A DNA stretch of 64,000 bases from Saonia flava (GTDB lineage: Bacteria; Bacteroidota; Bacteroidia; Flavobacteriales; Flavobacteriaceae), in the NCBI RefSeq assembly GCF_011927795.1, contig NZ_JAATJJ010000002.1, positions 372,001 through 436,000 of the forward strand. The letters are read 5' to 3'. Position numbers and translations under genes: made by a program. Shown piece after piece: positions 17,897 through 25,917 of the stretch. The notes beneath the pieces are model-generated. The model ran no database searches. It saw only the letters and a program-made list of their open reading frames with translations, and was not told where the DNA came from. Within the stretch, counting starts at the first letter, position 1. Every line of letters begins with the position of its first letter.

Positions 17897-18006
17897 AATT
17901 AATTGCTTGTTTTAGCCAATTTACGAAAGTCCTCGCGGACTTTCTATCTGTGATTTATTTTCTAATTTTAGTGCTTAAACACGCAACGAAATCATACACT
18001 AGACCG
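17882..18006 (+). other. attC-like site of cassette 12
   Basis: GCTAACACCGTATAAAATTAATTGCTTG arm, AAGTCCTCGCGGACTTT hairpin, distal ATCATACACTAGACCG ending at G18006. Same class as the sites at 14903 and 19421. Confidence 0.8.
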
Positions 18007-18032
18007 TTGTGCACAATTAAAATACATCATTA

Positions 18033-18767
18033 ATGGCTATGAAAATTATTGAAATATCTAGCGTTATTCTTATGGCTTTCATAGTACTTGGTGTTCATGA
18101 GTTGGGTCATTTAATCGCAGGTTTGAAACAAGGTTTCAGGTTTGAACTCTTTGTGGTTGGTCCGTTAGGAATCAAAAGAGAAAATGGTAAAATCAAGATA
18201 TATCTAAATAAAGATATTGCTCATTATGGAGGCCTAGCAGCAACATTGCCAGTTGATGACAACCCTGAAAACATTAAAAAACTAGCAATCATATGTCTTG
18301 CAGGACCAATTGCTTCAATTATTTTTGCCGTAGTTTTAGGAACCTTATATCTTTCTTTAGATTTTCAATTTTCGAAAGTAATACTGATTGGTGCGTTGAC
18401 ATCATTAGGTATTTTTTTAGCTACAACTGTTCCAAGTAAAACAGGTATGTTTTTTACAGACAGAAAGCGCTATGAAAGACTTACAAAGAATGGTCCGGAA
18501 AGAGAAGTAGAATTAGCACTATTAAGCATATTGGGGAATTATGCTAAAGATAATTCATATGCTAATATTAATGAGAAGGATATTGAAGCATTAATATCTG
18601 ATGAGCATTATAAATTTTTTGGTCTTTTTACTAAGCTGACATATCAATTTGAAAAAAATGGGACTTTTGAAGCGGAAACTAAAAATCAATATGAAATATT
18701 ATCTGAAACAATGCCAAAATCAATGGTAAAAGCAACGAATATGCAATTGGATAAATTGAATAAATAA
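18033..18767 (+). CDS. M50-like (site-2 protease family) membrane metallopeptidase
   Basis: This 244-residue protein has HELGH at about residues 23-27 inside the first membrane helix, the M50 zinc-binding signature. ICLAGPIASIIFAVVLG around 90-106 and further hydrophobic segments follow. A canonical distal NPxPxxxxDG box is not seen, so the third zinc ligand is uncertain and the protein may not cleave regulators as true site-2 proteases do. An ATG six bases downstream (18039) is an alternative start. The cassette is clean: GTTGTGCACA at 18006 and TGTGCACAAC at 18769. Confidence 0.72.
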   Translation: MAMKIIEISSVILMAFIVLGVHELGHLIAGLKQGFRFELFVVGPLGIKRENGKIKIYLNKDIAHYGGLAATLPVDDNPENIKKLAIICLAGPIASIIFAVVLGTLYLSLDFQFSKVILIGALTSLGIFLATTVPSKTGMFFTDRKRYERLTKNGPEREVELALLSILGNYAKDNSYANINEKDIEALISDEHYKFFGLFTKLTYQFEKNGTFEAETKNQYEILSETMPKSMVKATNMQLDKLNK

Positions 18768-18768
18768 C

Positions 18769-18921
18769 TGTGCACAACAATGTACAACCGAAATTACGGC
18801 GGATTCGACTATGCTTCGACTGCGCTCAGCACAGGCTAGAATCCACTCGGAATTGCTAAAGTCCGTGCCAAACCGAAAATAAACGCTTATTTAACCCGTA
18901 ACTAACAGTTATAGGAGACCG
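18769..18921 (+). other. attC-like site of cassette 13
   Basis: R'' TGTGCACAAC (18769-18778) is a 10/10 complement of the start at 18006. An internal TGCGCTCAGCAC block is shared with the site at 25665. It ends at GAGACCG|TTAGCTAAC (G18921). Confidence 0.85.
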
Positions 18922-18954
18922 TTAGCTAACATAAAAAAATACCGATGAATAGTT

Positions 18955-19326
18955 ATGAATGATATATACTTAAGCACAGCAATGATTGTTATCCTTATTT
19001 GTCATTTAGCAACCATTACCGTCGGGTATAAAATGCAAAAAACATCTTTATTAATTCCCTATTTAAATGCAGTTATTGTGATAGGTATATTTATCTTTTG
19101 GGCTTTCAATAGTCTTAATATAAAAGAACACAACTTAGAAAATAGAGAATTATTTGTAATATGTATGGAAGCTTGTATTTTAATATTCGCCCTTTACTCC
19201 ATCATTGGCTTTCATTATAAAACCTATGCGAAAGTTATAAATTATATTGGCTTTGGGATTCATTTATTGGCTACAACGGGAATGCTATATTATATATCGA
19301 TATTCAAATTTAATCGACTCTTTTAA
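18955..19326 (+). CDS. Hypothetical four-helix membrane protein
   Basis: This 123-residue protein has four predicted membrane helices (about 5-22, 33-50, 66-87, 95-115) and short hydrophilic ends, starting MNDIYLSTAMIVIL. No family recognised; size and layout resemble small DoxX-like or DUF-type membrane proteins without a specific match. It is the only gene of the cassette beginning at GTTAGCTAAC (18921). No good partner for that core follows, so the original 3' end may be lost. Confidence 0.6.
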   Translation: MNDIYLSTAMIVILICHLATITVGYKMQKTSLLIPYLNAVIVIGIFIFWAFNSLNIKEHNLENRELFVICMEACILIFALYSIIGFHYKTYAKVINYIGFGIHLLATTGMLYYISIFKFNRLF

Positions 19327-19420
19327 CGATAAATTACTCATATGAATCAGTAGCAAATGTGATTATAGGCAATAAAAAATACCTTAATTCTCTCTTTTGT
19401 TCTTTCTAGTTATACCATCA

Positions 19421-19558
19421 ATTTAATCAGAATCAAACTTAAGACGTTTATAATTCATTGCTAGCACTCGCCTACTTTGGAAATTCCTGCGGACTTTCCA
19501 TCTGTGATTTATTTGCTAATTTTAGTGCTAATCCACGCAACTAATCATAGCCAAACTA
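19421..19558 (+). other. attC-like site, degenerate
   Basis: AATCAGAATCAAACTTAAGACG, then TTATAATTCATTGCTAGC, a GGAAATTCC/GGACTTTCC pair, and distal CCACGCAACTAATCATAGCCAAACT. The expected G of the core reads A (ACTATTGGCATTA), so this site may be inactive. Confidence 0.6.
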
Positions 19559-19577
19559 TTGGCATTAATTATGAAAA

Positions 19578-20636
19578 ATGACGCTTGAAGATTTAGGATA
19601 CAATAGTACCTTAGAAGACTATCGAAAGGAACAAAACCTTGATTCCTTTGGAATTGGTAGAGTAATCTTAGCGCATAGGGATAGATATACCGTAAAAACT
19701 GAATCAAACGAATTTGATTGTGAACTTGTTGGGAATTTAAGATTCACAGTTACCGATAAGAGTAAATTACCTTCCGTTGGAGATTGGGTAGCGATTTCTG
19801 AATATGATGATGGCAAAGCTTTGATTCATGCCGTACTTCCCCGGAGTTCAATTTTAGAAAGAAAGGCAGTTGGAAAATTAGGACAAACTCAAATTATTGC
19901 CACAAATATTGATTTTGGACTTATCGTACAATCTGTGAATAGAGATTTTAATATCAACCGTTTAGAACGCTACCTTACTATCTGCAATGCTTCTAAAATT
20001 AAACCCATTATCGTTCTGAGTAAAATCGATTTAATCGAAGAATTAGAATTGGAAAAATTGGTTATTCAAGTACAAGAGAGAATTAAAAATGTCCCTATAA
20101 TTGCAATAAGCAATCAATCTAAAATCGGAATTGGTGAAATAAATTCCAAATTAATTCGAGGCAAAACCTATTGTTTATTGGGTTCCTCTGGCGTTGGGAA
20201 ATCTACACTAATCAATACAATAATTGGAGAAAAAATGATGGAAACAGGTCTAATTAGTGAGAGCATAGACCGAGGAAAGCATGTTACTACTCATAGGGAA
20301 TTGATTGTTTCTGAAAACGGTATTCTAATAGACAATCCAGGAATGAGAGAGGTTGGTATAACTGATGCTTCTGGTGGATTTGAAATGACGTTTGATGAAA
20401 TCTTGAACCTTGCACAAGATTGCAAATACAATGACTGCACTCACACTAATGAAGATGCATGTGCAGTATTGGCTGCTTTAGAAAACAATGATTTGAATCC
20501 TGAATCATACGAGAATTTCCTCAAGATGGAAAAAGAGAGATTGCATTTTGAATCAAATGCTCAGGAAAGAAAAAAGAAGGGTAAAGACTTAGGAAAATTG
20601 ATAAAGAACATGAAAAAGAGCAACAATAAATACTAA
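19578..20636 (+). CDS. rsgA: Ribosome small subunit-dependent GTPase A (paralogue)
   Basis: This 352-residue circularly permuted GTPase has an N-terminal OB-fold (about 25-95), then G4 (SKID, 148-151) before G1 (GSSGVGKST, 202-210), the switch region (DRGKHVTTHRE) and G3 (DNPGM, 252-256). The C-terminal zinc knuckle has Cys282, Cys287, His289 and Cys295. RsgA releases RbfA and matures the 30S subunit. All motifs are intact. Its place between attC-like sites marks it as accessory, probably a second copy beside the housekeeping rsgA elsewhere (inference). An ATG at 19571 is out of frame, so 19578 is the start. Confidence 0.93.
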   Translation: MTLEDLGYNSTLEDYRKEQNLDSFGIGRVILAHRDRYTVKTESNEFDCELVGNLRFTVTDKSKLPSVGDWVAISEYDDGKALIHAVLPRSSILERKAVGKLGQTQIIATNIDFGLIVQSVNRDFNINRLERYLTICNASKIKPIIVLSKIDLIEELELEKLVIQVQERIKNVPIIAISNQSKIGIGEINSKLIRGKTYCLLGSSGVGKSTLINTIIGEKMMETGLISESIDRGKHVTTHRELIVSENGILIDNPGMREVGITDASGGFEMTFDEILNLAQDCKYNDCTHTNEDACAVLAALENNDLNPESYENFLKMEKERLHFESNAQERKKKGKDLGKLIKNMKKSNNKY

Positions 20637-20730
20637 GCACAAAAAGGTAAAAACGGCATGTTCGTTAAGAGACATAGTATTGCATTCGCCCATGGCGACC
20701 TTTAAACTGTGCAACTGCGTTGCTCCACAG

Positions 20731-20963
20731 CTTAAAGTAAAGGCAATACCATCTTTAGGGCCAAACCAACTTACACCTAATACATCCTTATAGGACAGCG
20801 CCATAGGCGGGCTTTGAGCCCTAACGCAATACATCGGCAGCTAAAGGTAATTTGGTAAGACTCCTAGAATTCCCAATACTTATAAAAGGATAGCCTTGCG
20901 ACACTTTAGGTATCATGGCATTCTATAACCATTTTATCGTATCTTCATTCTCATTGCTGAACT
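20731..20963 (+). repeat. R2 junction repeat, copy 1
   Basis: It shares with the copy at 24489: ATACCATCTTTAGG, CGCCATAGGCGGGCTT, AACGCAATACATCGGCAGC, TAGCCTTGCGA, and ATTCTCATTGCTGAAC at the right end. Just before it lies a CTGTGCAACTGCGTTGCTCCACAG-type hairpin. Together with flanks it fills the gene-free stretch 20637-21044. Confidence 0.85.
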
Positions 20964-21044
20964 ACGTTTAGCCCTAAAGTTACCTGCAAGCTCAAAAAAG
21001 CATTGAACCAAAATTGTGATTTTTTGGACTAAAATCGTAATTAA

Positions 21045-21473
21045 TTGATTATAAGGTGTTTTAGTTTTGAATTGTTAATATTTAAAACATTTATTCTGAA
21101 AACAATCAAATTAGTTTTAGTCTTAATTGTGTTTACCCTCAATTATACTCAAGCACAAGAAGAAGAAAATCAAACAACAATTAAAAGCAATGAGATTATG
21201 AAAACGTATGTAATAGAACGTATTATTCCTAGAGCAGGAGACTTAACAGCAGAACAATTAAAAGAAATCTCCCAAGCATCGTGTTCTGTCTTAAAAGAAA
21301 TGGGACCTATAATTGAATGGAAAATCAGTTATGTTACAGGTGATAAAGTTTATTGTATTTATAAAGCAAAAAATAAACAATTAATTGAAGAACATGCCAA
21401 AAAAGGAAATTTCCCTGCAAATACAATAAATGAAGTCGCAGCAACTATTAGCCCTGTAACGGCAGAACAATAA
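21045..21473 (+). CDS. DUF4242 (nickel-binding-like) protein with signal sequence
   Basis: Residues about 52-138 form a DUF4242 domain: MKTYVIERIIPRAGDLTAEQ, ASCSVLKEMGP, WKISYVTGDKVYCIYKA, and EEHAKKGNFPANTI. The family is a ferredoxin-like fold proposed to bind metal or act as a sensor. The reading frame extends upstream from a TTG at 21045 and supplies a signal peptide (LVLVLIVFTLNYTQAQ); the first ATG in frame (21198) would give only the domain, which is how many relatives begin. I prefer the longer secreted form. A second DUF4242 protein, fused to AraC, starts 83 bases downstream. Confidence 0.8.
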   Translation: MIIRCFSFELLIFKTFILKTIKLVLVLIVFTLNYTQAQEEENQTTIKSNEIMKTYVIERIIPRAGDLTAEQLKEISQASCSVLKEMGPIIEWKISYVTGDKVYCIYKAKNKQLIEEHAKKGNFPANTINEVAATISPVTAEQ

Positions 21474-21556
21474 ATTAAAACGTAACAAACAGGAAACTAT
21501 CAAAATCTTGGTGGTTTCTTGTTTTTACCAATAAGTAACTTACAAAAAGATAGATT

Positions 21557-22654
21557 ATGCCAATATATATGGATTTTCATGATTTGCCAGTTGGAGTTTC
21601 TGCAAAAGATATTGCAGAAATGCACCAAGCGGATTTAAAAATTGAACACAAATATAATTGTCGTGGATTAACCTATTGGTGTGATGAAAGAAGACAAACA
21701 GCATTTTGTTTAATAGAAGCGCCTAATAAAGGAGCTATTAAAGAGCTTCATGAAAAATCACATGGAGCTGTTCCACAGCGGATAATAGAAGTAAATGACA
21801 CTCTAGTTGAATCTTTTTTAGGTCGTATTGAAGACCCAGAAAATGCACAAAATACCGAACTCAATATAGTTACTGATTCTGCCTTTAGAATATTAATGGT
21901 TATTCATTTAAAAAAGAAAGTATTAAGAACCGAAAATATTGAAACGTTACATGCTGCTCTTCGTGGTTATAAAAAATCAGTAATCAATATTATTAGTAAG
22001 CACAAAGGACGCATAGTTAAGCAGGAATCAAACTCATTTTTAATGTCATTTACTTCTGCTACTAATGCTGTTGAAAGCGCTATTAAAATTCAAGAATTGC
22101 ATAATTGTGTAATAACACCTGATTTAGAGTTTAAAGTAGGAATAAGTGCAGGAAACCCAGTAACAAATAGAGACAGTATTTTTGAAGATACTGTAAAAAA
22201 AGCAGAGTATTTGACATATGTTACAAATGGGAACATAATATTAACACCAGAAGTCAAAGATCTATACGAGAGTGAAAACCAAAATGATCCAATTAATATT
22301 AAAGGCACTAAACCATTAAGTAGTACTGAAATGGAATTTATAATTCGATTATTTGAATATACTGAAAGTGTTTGGACAAATTCTAATATAAGCGCCACAA
22401 ATTATAATGAGAATTTAGGTTTAAGTAAATCAAAACTATATAGAACTATAATGCCAATAATAGGGAAGTCACCAAACAGTTTCATTAAGGAGTTTAGACT
22501 GAATAAAGCGCTTGAATTTTTGGATAAACAAGTGTCAAATATTTCTGAAATCGCTTATCAAACAGGGTTCAGCAGTCCAGCTTATTTTTCAAAATGCTTT
22601 AAAGAAGTATACGGAATTTTGCCTTCTCAATATAATAGATTACAATTGGAATAA
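21557..22654 (+). CDS. DUF4242 - cyclase-like - AraC fusion regulator
   Basis: Of 365 residues, 1-90 form a DUF4242 domain (MPIYMDFHDLPVGVSAKDIA, GLTYWCDERRQTAFCLIEAP). Residues 115-235 resemble a class III nucleotidyl cyclase domain (GYKKSVINIISKHKGRIVKQ, KVGISAGNP, NGNIILTPEVK) but lack the usual metal-binding Asp pair, so it is probably a sensor remnant. Residues 255-365 are an AraC DNA-binding domain (LGLSKSKLYRTI, IAYQTGFSSPAYFSKCFKEV, LPSQYNR). The protein probably senses the same ligand or metal as the upstream DUF4242 gene and may control it. No membrane segment. Confidence 0.82.
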   Translation: MPIYMDFHDLPVGVSAKDIAEMHQADLKIEHKYNCRGLTYWCDERRQTAFCLIEAPNKGAIKELHEKSHGAVPQRIIEVNDTLVESFLGRIEDPENAQNTELNIVTDSAFRILMVIHLKKKVLRTENIETLHAALRGYKKSVINIISKHKGRIVKQESNSFLMSFTSATNAVESAIKIQELHNCVITPDLEFKVGISAGNPVTNRDSIFEDTVKKAEYLTYVTNGNIILTPEVKDLYESENQNDPINIKGTKPLSSTEMEFIIRLFEYTESVWTNSNISATNYNENLGLSKSKLYRTIMPIIGKSPNSFIKEFRLNKALEFLDKQVSNISEIAYQTGFSSPAYFSKCFKEVYGILPSQYNRLQLE

Positions 22655-22667
22655 ACTAAAAATTTTT

Positions 22668-22765
22668 ACTGACTCTAACAATTATTTCTTAGTGCCACGG
22701 CGGAAAATCAGCTATGATTTCCCGCAACTAATCATACCTCAACCATTGCCAACAAATAAGAAATT
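22668..22765 (+). other. attC-like remnant
   Basis: GACTCTAACAATTATTTC with GGCGGAAAATC/GATTTCCC arms and distal GCAACTAATCATACCTCAACC, then ATTGCCAAC in place of a G|TT core. The rest to 22979 is AT-rich and holds no gene I can support. Confidence 0.45.
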
Positions 22766-22979
22766 ACAGCAACTGAGCATTATTTCATTTTGATTTGCCA
22801 AAATCCCCTGGTTTATCCTATATATACTTCTAACAAGTATTTTTAACTTCAAAGAGGTTCTTGTATAGCTCCTTTAAAAAAATACTTAACATCTGAATAT
22901 CAAGTATATATAATTATATTGTAAATAAAAGCGCTATTTTTTGTTATGTCCATACTCTTTTCATCGTTATATAAATAGA

Positions 22980-23495
22980 ATGAACAAGACAGAATTTCAG
23001 CTTAAAGTATTTTCATTATCTGAGCGCTTGTTTCCTATGGTTTCTCGTATGCTTGGTAATAATGCAAACGCTGAAGATGCTATTCAAGAAATAATGCTAA
23101 AACTATGGGTAAAGCGCAATGAAATTGAGCAACATCCTAATATTACAGGTTTTGTATTCCTAACAGCTCGTAATTTCTGTATCGATTTATTGAGAAAAAA
23201 AAAGCTAGAAATTAACGATTCTTCTTTACAACTTGAGATATTAAAATCGGAATACGGACAAGAACAGTTGGAATGGAAAGAGCTAAATATTATTATTAGA
23301 AAAATTCTTAAAAGCTTGCCAGAACAACAAAGAGAAGTAATAGTAATGCGAGACTTAGACGGTTATGAATTTAATGAAATAGCTGCCGTAACACAACTTA
23401 AAATTGAACATATCAGAGTATTATTATCCAGAGCAAGAAAACAGGTAGGTCTAAAGTTGGAAAAAACATATAGTTATGAAAGAGGCCAAATTTGA
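22980..23495 (+). CDS. ECF-type RNA polymerase sigma factor
   Basis: This 171-residue sigma-70 family factor runs from MNKTEFQLKVFSLSERLF. Region 2 is seen in NNANAEDAIQEIMLKLW (about 25-45) and FVFLTARNFCIDLLRK; region 4 in LPEQQREVIVMRDLDGYEFNEIAAVT with the second helix IEHIRVLLSRARKQV. An earlier in-frame start at 22941 is unlikely. It overlaps the next gene by 20 bases. This is the usual Bacteroidota layout of sigma factor, membrane anti-sigma-like protein and secreted effector. Confidence 0.9.
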   Translation: MNKTEFQLKVFSLSERLFPMVSRMLGNNANAEDAIQEIMLKLWVKRNEIEQHPNITGFVFLTARNFCIDLLRKKKLEINDSSLQLEILKSEYGQEQLEWKELNIIIRKILKSLPEQQREVIVMRDLDGYEFNEIAAVTQLKIEHIRVLLSRARKQVGLKLEKTYSYERGQI

Positions 23496-23931
23496 AAAAA
23501 TAGTTGAAAAATATAAAAAGGGAGAGAGTACTTTAAGCGAAGAATCTTTTCTGTTTAACAATGCTAAAAATTCTGGACCCTCATTGGAAGCATGGTCTAC
23601 TTTTATAAAAAAAAATAAAACGGAAGCACCAAAGGATTTGAATGAGAGACTATGGCAATCATTTCAAACTAAAAAAGCCAAAAAACGAAGGCTCTTTGTT
23701 AAAATTATGGGAGCCGCAGCTTCTATTATATTATTGGTTTCCTTCTTTTTTGGCAACCTTGAAAAAGAAGAACAAAGTTATTCCGAGAAAGAAAGGTTGC
23801 TAAATCAAGCGCTGGCTATGTTCGACAGCAATGAGGAAGAAGATATTCAACATACTATTTTTTACGAAAATGAAATGATTATTGTTTACTTGACTATCGA
23901 AAAAAGCAATCAGAAAATTGAAAATCATTAA
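23476..23931 (+). CDS. Putative anti-sigma-like membrane protein
   Basis: This 151-residue protein overlaps the sigma factor gene. The N-terminus (1-75) is charged and cytoplasmic, with YKKGESTLSEESFLFN and a Trp (LEAWSTF) resembling short zinc-less anti-sigma domains. One membrane helix lies at about 76-94 (MGAAASIILLVSFFFG). A small acidic periplasmic tail follows. Its position directly behind the sigma gene, with translational coupling, makes an anti-sigma function likely, though no ZAS motif (HxxxCxxC) is present. Confidence 0.7.
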   Translation: MKEAKFEKIVEKYKKGESTLSEESFLFNNAKNSGPSLEAWSTFIKKNKTEAPKDLNERLWQSFQTKKAKKRRLFVKIMGAAASIILLVSFFFGNLEKEEQSYSEKERLLNQALAMFDSNEEEDIQHTIFYENEMIIVYLTIEKSNQKIENH

Positions 23932-23950
23932 TAATTAAGCCATTTAAAAC

Positions 23951-24454
23951 ATGAAAAAATTAATTCTAACAGCAAGTGCAGTATTACTATCAATTTCGTT
24001 AATCCAAGCACAGGATAAAAAAGAAAAAGATCAAGTAAAAGAATTCATTCATCTTGAGGTAAAAGATGGTGCTCAACCAGATATTTATGTGGATGGAAAA
24101 AAATTCGATTTTCCAATGGAATTGCTGGACGCAGATAAAATCGAGTCTGTAAATGTTCTAAAGGGTGATAAAGCAATAAAGGAATACAATGCGAAGAATG
24201 GAGTTGTATTGGTTACAACAAAAATGTCCGGTAACAAGATAGATAAGGTAGACTATAATAAAGTGAAGGATACAATTGATAAATATCCAATGGTGATTAT
24301 TGACGGAGAGGAATCTAACCAAGCAATGCTTGAAAAATTATCCCCTGATGATATAGAAAGTATAAATGTTGTAAAAGGTGAGCAAGCAATGAAAAAGTAT
24401 AAGGCTGCCAATGGTGTTGTAATTGTAAAGACCAAAAAAGGGAAGAAAAACTAA
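23951..24454 (+). CDS. Secreted protein with two TonB-plug-like repeats
   Basis: This 167-residue protein has a signal peptide (MKKLILTASAVLLSISLIQAQ). It contains two repeats of about 55 residues: IYVDGKKF...DKIESVNVLKGDKAIKEYNAKNGVVLVTTK and VIIDGEE...DDIESINVVKGEQAMKKYKAANGVVIVKTKK (shown in pieces). This unit resembles the plug segment of TonB receptors and the tails of BlaR1-like M56 peptidases of Bacteroidota. It is the third gene of the sigma/anti-sigma operon and may signal from the periplasm to the anti-sigma protein (inference). Confidence 0.75.
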   Translation: MKKLILTASAVLLSISLIQAQDKKEKDQVKEFIHLEVKDGAQPDIYVDGKKFDFPMELLDADKIESVNVLKGDKAIKEYNAKNGVVLVTTKMSGNKIDKVDYNKVKDTIDKYPMVIIDGEESNQAMLEKLSPDDIESINVVKGEQAMKKYKAANGVVIVKTKKGKKN

Positions 24455-24488
24455 AACTGATTTTTTAATTGCAGATTAAGCTGGAAAA

Positions 24489-24734
24489 ATACCATCTTTA
24501 GGACCAAACCAAATTACATATAACATATCCCTGTAGGATAGCGCCATAGGCGGGCTTCGGGCAAAACGCAATACATCGGCAGCTAAAGGTTTGGTCCAAC
24601 TCCTCGAATTCCCTATTCTTAAAAAAGGGTAGCCTTGCGATACCTTAGGTATCTTGGCCGGAACAATGCCATGATTTAATAGGTAGCTCATTGTATTACC
24701 ATTTTATCGTATCTTCATTCTCATTGCTGAACCG
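24489..24734 (+). repeat. R2 junction repeat, copy 2
   Basis: Full R2 whose right end GCTGAACCG is an attC core: G24734 is followed by TTGTACC, the start of the next cassette. Confidence 0.85.
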
Positions 24735-24768
24735 TTGTACCTAATTTACAAAAACGCGAAAAATATTA

Positions 24769-25656
24769 ATGAAAAAAGTATTAATTACTGGAAGTAGTGG
24801 AAGAATTGGAAGAGCTTTACAATGGAAACTTTGCCATAATTACTTAACTCAAGGTATTGACTTATCGCCATCATCGGCAACTTCCATAGTTGGAGATATT
24901 TGTGATTACGATACACTTTTAAAATCATTTGAAGGTGTGGATACTGTATTTCATTCAGCAGCTTTGCAAGCACCACACGTAGATTTTAACTCGGAAAAGA
25001 AGTTCTATGAAATTAATCTTGATGCCACAGATAAAATTTGCAAAGCAGCTTTGGCTTCTGGAGTATCTCAAATAATTTTTACCAGCACAACAGCTCTATA
25101 TGGATATGCAAATCAAGGAAATGAAAAGGCCGTTTGGGTAAACGAACAAACCATTCCTGAACCAAAAACAATCTACCACAAAACTAAAATTGAGGCTGAA
25201 AAGTTATTAAAAGAATATTCGAGTGAGAAATTAGCTATTCAGGTAATTAGAATGTCAAGGTGTTTTCCTGAACCTGTGCAGCAAATGGCTATTTATCGAT
25301 TACATCGTGGAGTTGACTATCGAGATGTGGCAGATGCACATATTCTTGCGAGCGAACTAAAGGAAAAGAAAAATTTTGACCAATTTGTAATATCAGGAAA
25401 TACGCCATTCTTAAAGTCTGACCTTGAGGAATTAGCAAAAAATCCTGAATTGATTATCCGTGAAAGACACCCGAAAATTGCTAATGAATTTGACAAGAGA
25501 AGTTGGAATTTCCCCACTAAAATAGACCGTGTTTATGATTCCTCATATGCTGAAAACAAATTAAATTGGAAATCTAAAAGAGGAGCGCTAGATGTAATTA
25601 AGCAATTTGACAATGAGGATTACGAAATTCTACCAACCATTTTGAAAAAGTATTGA
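24769..25656 (+). CDS. NAD-dependent epimerase/dehydratase family protein
   Basis: This 295-residue extended short-chain dehydrogenase has a Rossmann motif GSSGRIGRA near the N-terminus (MKKVLITGSSGRIGRALQW), DVxHxA-type FHSAAL around residue 65, the TSTTALYG strand with active-site Ser/Thr, and YHKTKIEAEKLL giving the catalytic Tyr and Lys. The C-terminal half has VDYRDVADAHILA, usual in nucleotide-sugar epimerases. The substrate is unknown. A second attC-type core precedes it (24734). The pairing with the following ACACAAC is weak, so cassette ends may have been exchanged. Confidence 0.88.
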   Translation: MKKVLITGSSGRIGRALQWKLCHNYLTQGIDLSPSSATSIVGDICDYDTLLKSFEGVDTVFHSAALQAPHVDFNSEKKFYEINLDATDKICKAALASGVSQIIFTSTTALYGYANQGNEKAVWVNEQTIPEPKTIYHKTKIEAEKLLKEYSSEKLAIQVIRMSRCFPEPVQQMAIYRLHRGVDYRDVADAHILASELKEKKNFDQFVISGNTPFLKSDLEELAKNPELIIRERHPKIANEFDKRSWNFPTKIDRVYDSSYAENKLNWKSKRGALDVIKQFDNEDYEILPTILKKY

Positions 25657-25664
25657 AAAAAACG

Positions 25665-25816
25665 AGACACAACAATTTATAACCGCAATTACGGCGAATT
25701 TGACTACCCTTCGATTGCGCTCAGGGCTGGCTTTTGAAAACCCTAGCGGATTTTCAGTTTGGTGTGTACTTGCAAAGTTTAGTGCTAAACCACGCAACTA
25801 CCCGTAGCTGAGACCG
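25665..25816 (+). other. attC-like site of the epimerase cassette
   Basis: R'' AGACACAAC, arm ACAATTTATAACCGCAATTACGGCG, TTGCGCTCAGG block, distal CGCAACTACCCGTAGCTGAGACCG. It ends at G25816, abutting a shortened R1. Confidence 0.7.
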
Positions 25817-25889
25817 ATGATCCCGAATTATTCATTGATTTTTATTATTTTTAAAAGTACTCATCGGTGGCTACGCTCAGTGGTACGAC
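25816..25889 (+). repeat. Shortened R1 derivative, 74 bases
   Basis: It runs GATGATCCCGAATTATTCAT to AGTGGTACGAC before G25890, keeping the left part and the CGGTGGCTACGCTCAGTGG block but lacking the right 190 bases of R1. Confidence 0.8.
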
Positions 25890-25917
25890 GTTAGGCAAAA
25901 TTAAAAACTGAAATATT

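Noticed and set aside
18957..19030. GTTAGCTAAC palindrome at 18921 as a regulator operator
   Set aside because: It is the cassette core plus its chance mirror and matches other GTTAGC cores; no second operator-like copy nearby.
20589..20834. Minus-strand ORF of 81 codons over the rsgA end and R2
   Set aside because: Composed of R2 sequence and the rsgA tail; the same frame is not open in R2 copy 2.
22512..22793. Plus-strand ORF of 93 codons overlapping the AraC fusion end
   Set aside because: It lies in another frame of the AraC domain and of the attC remnant; no domain or start signal.
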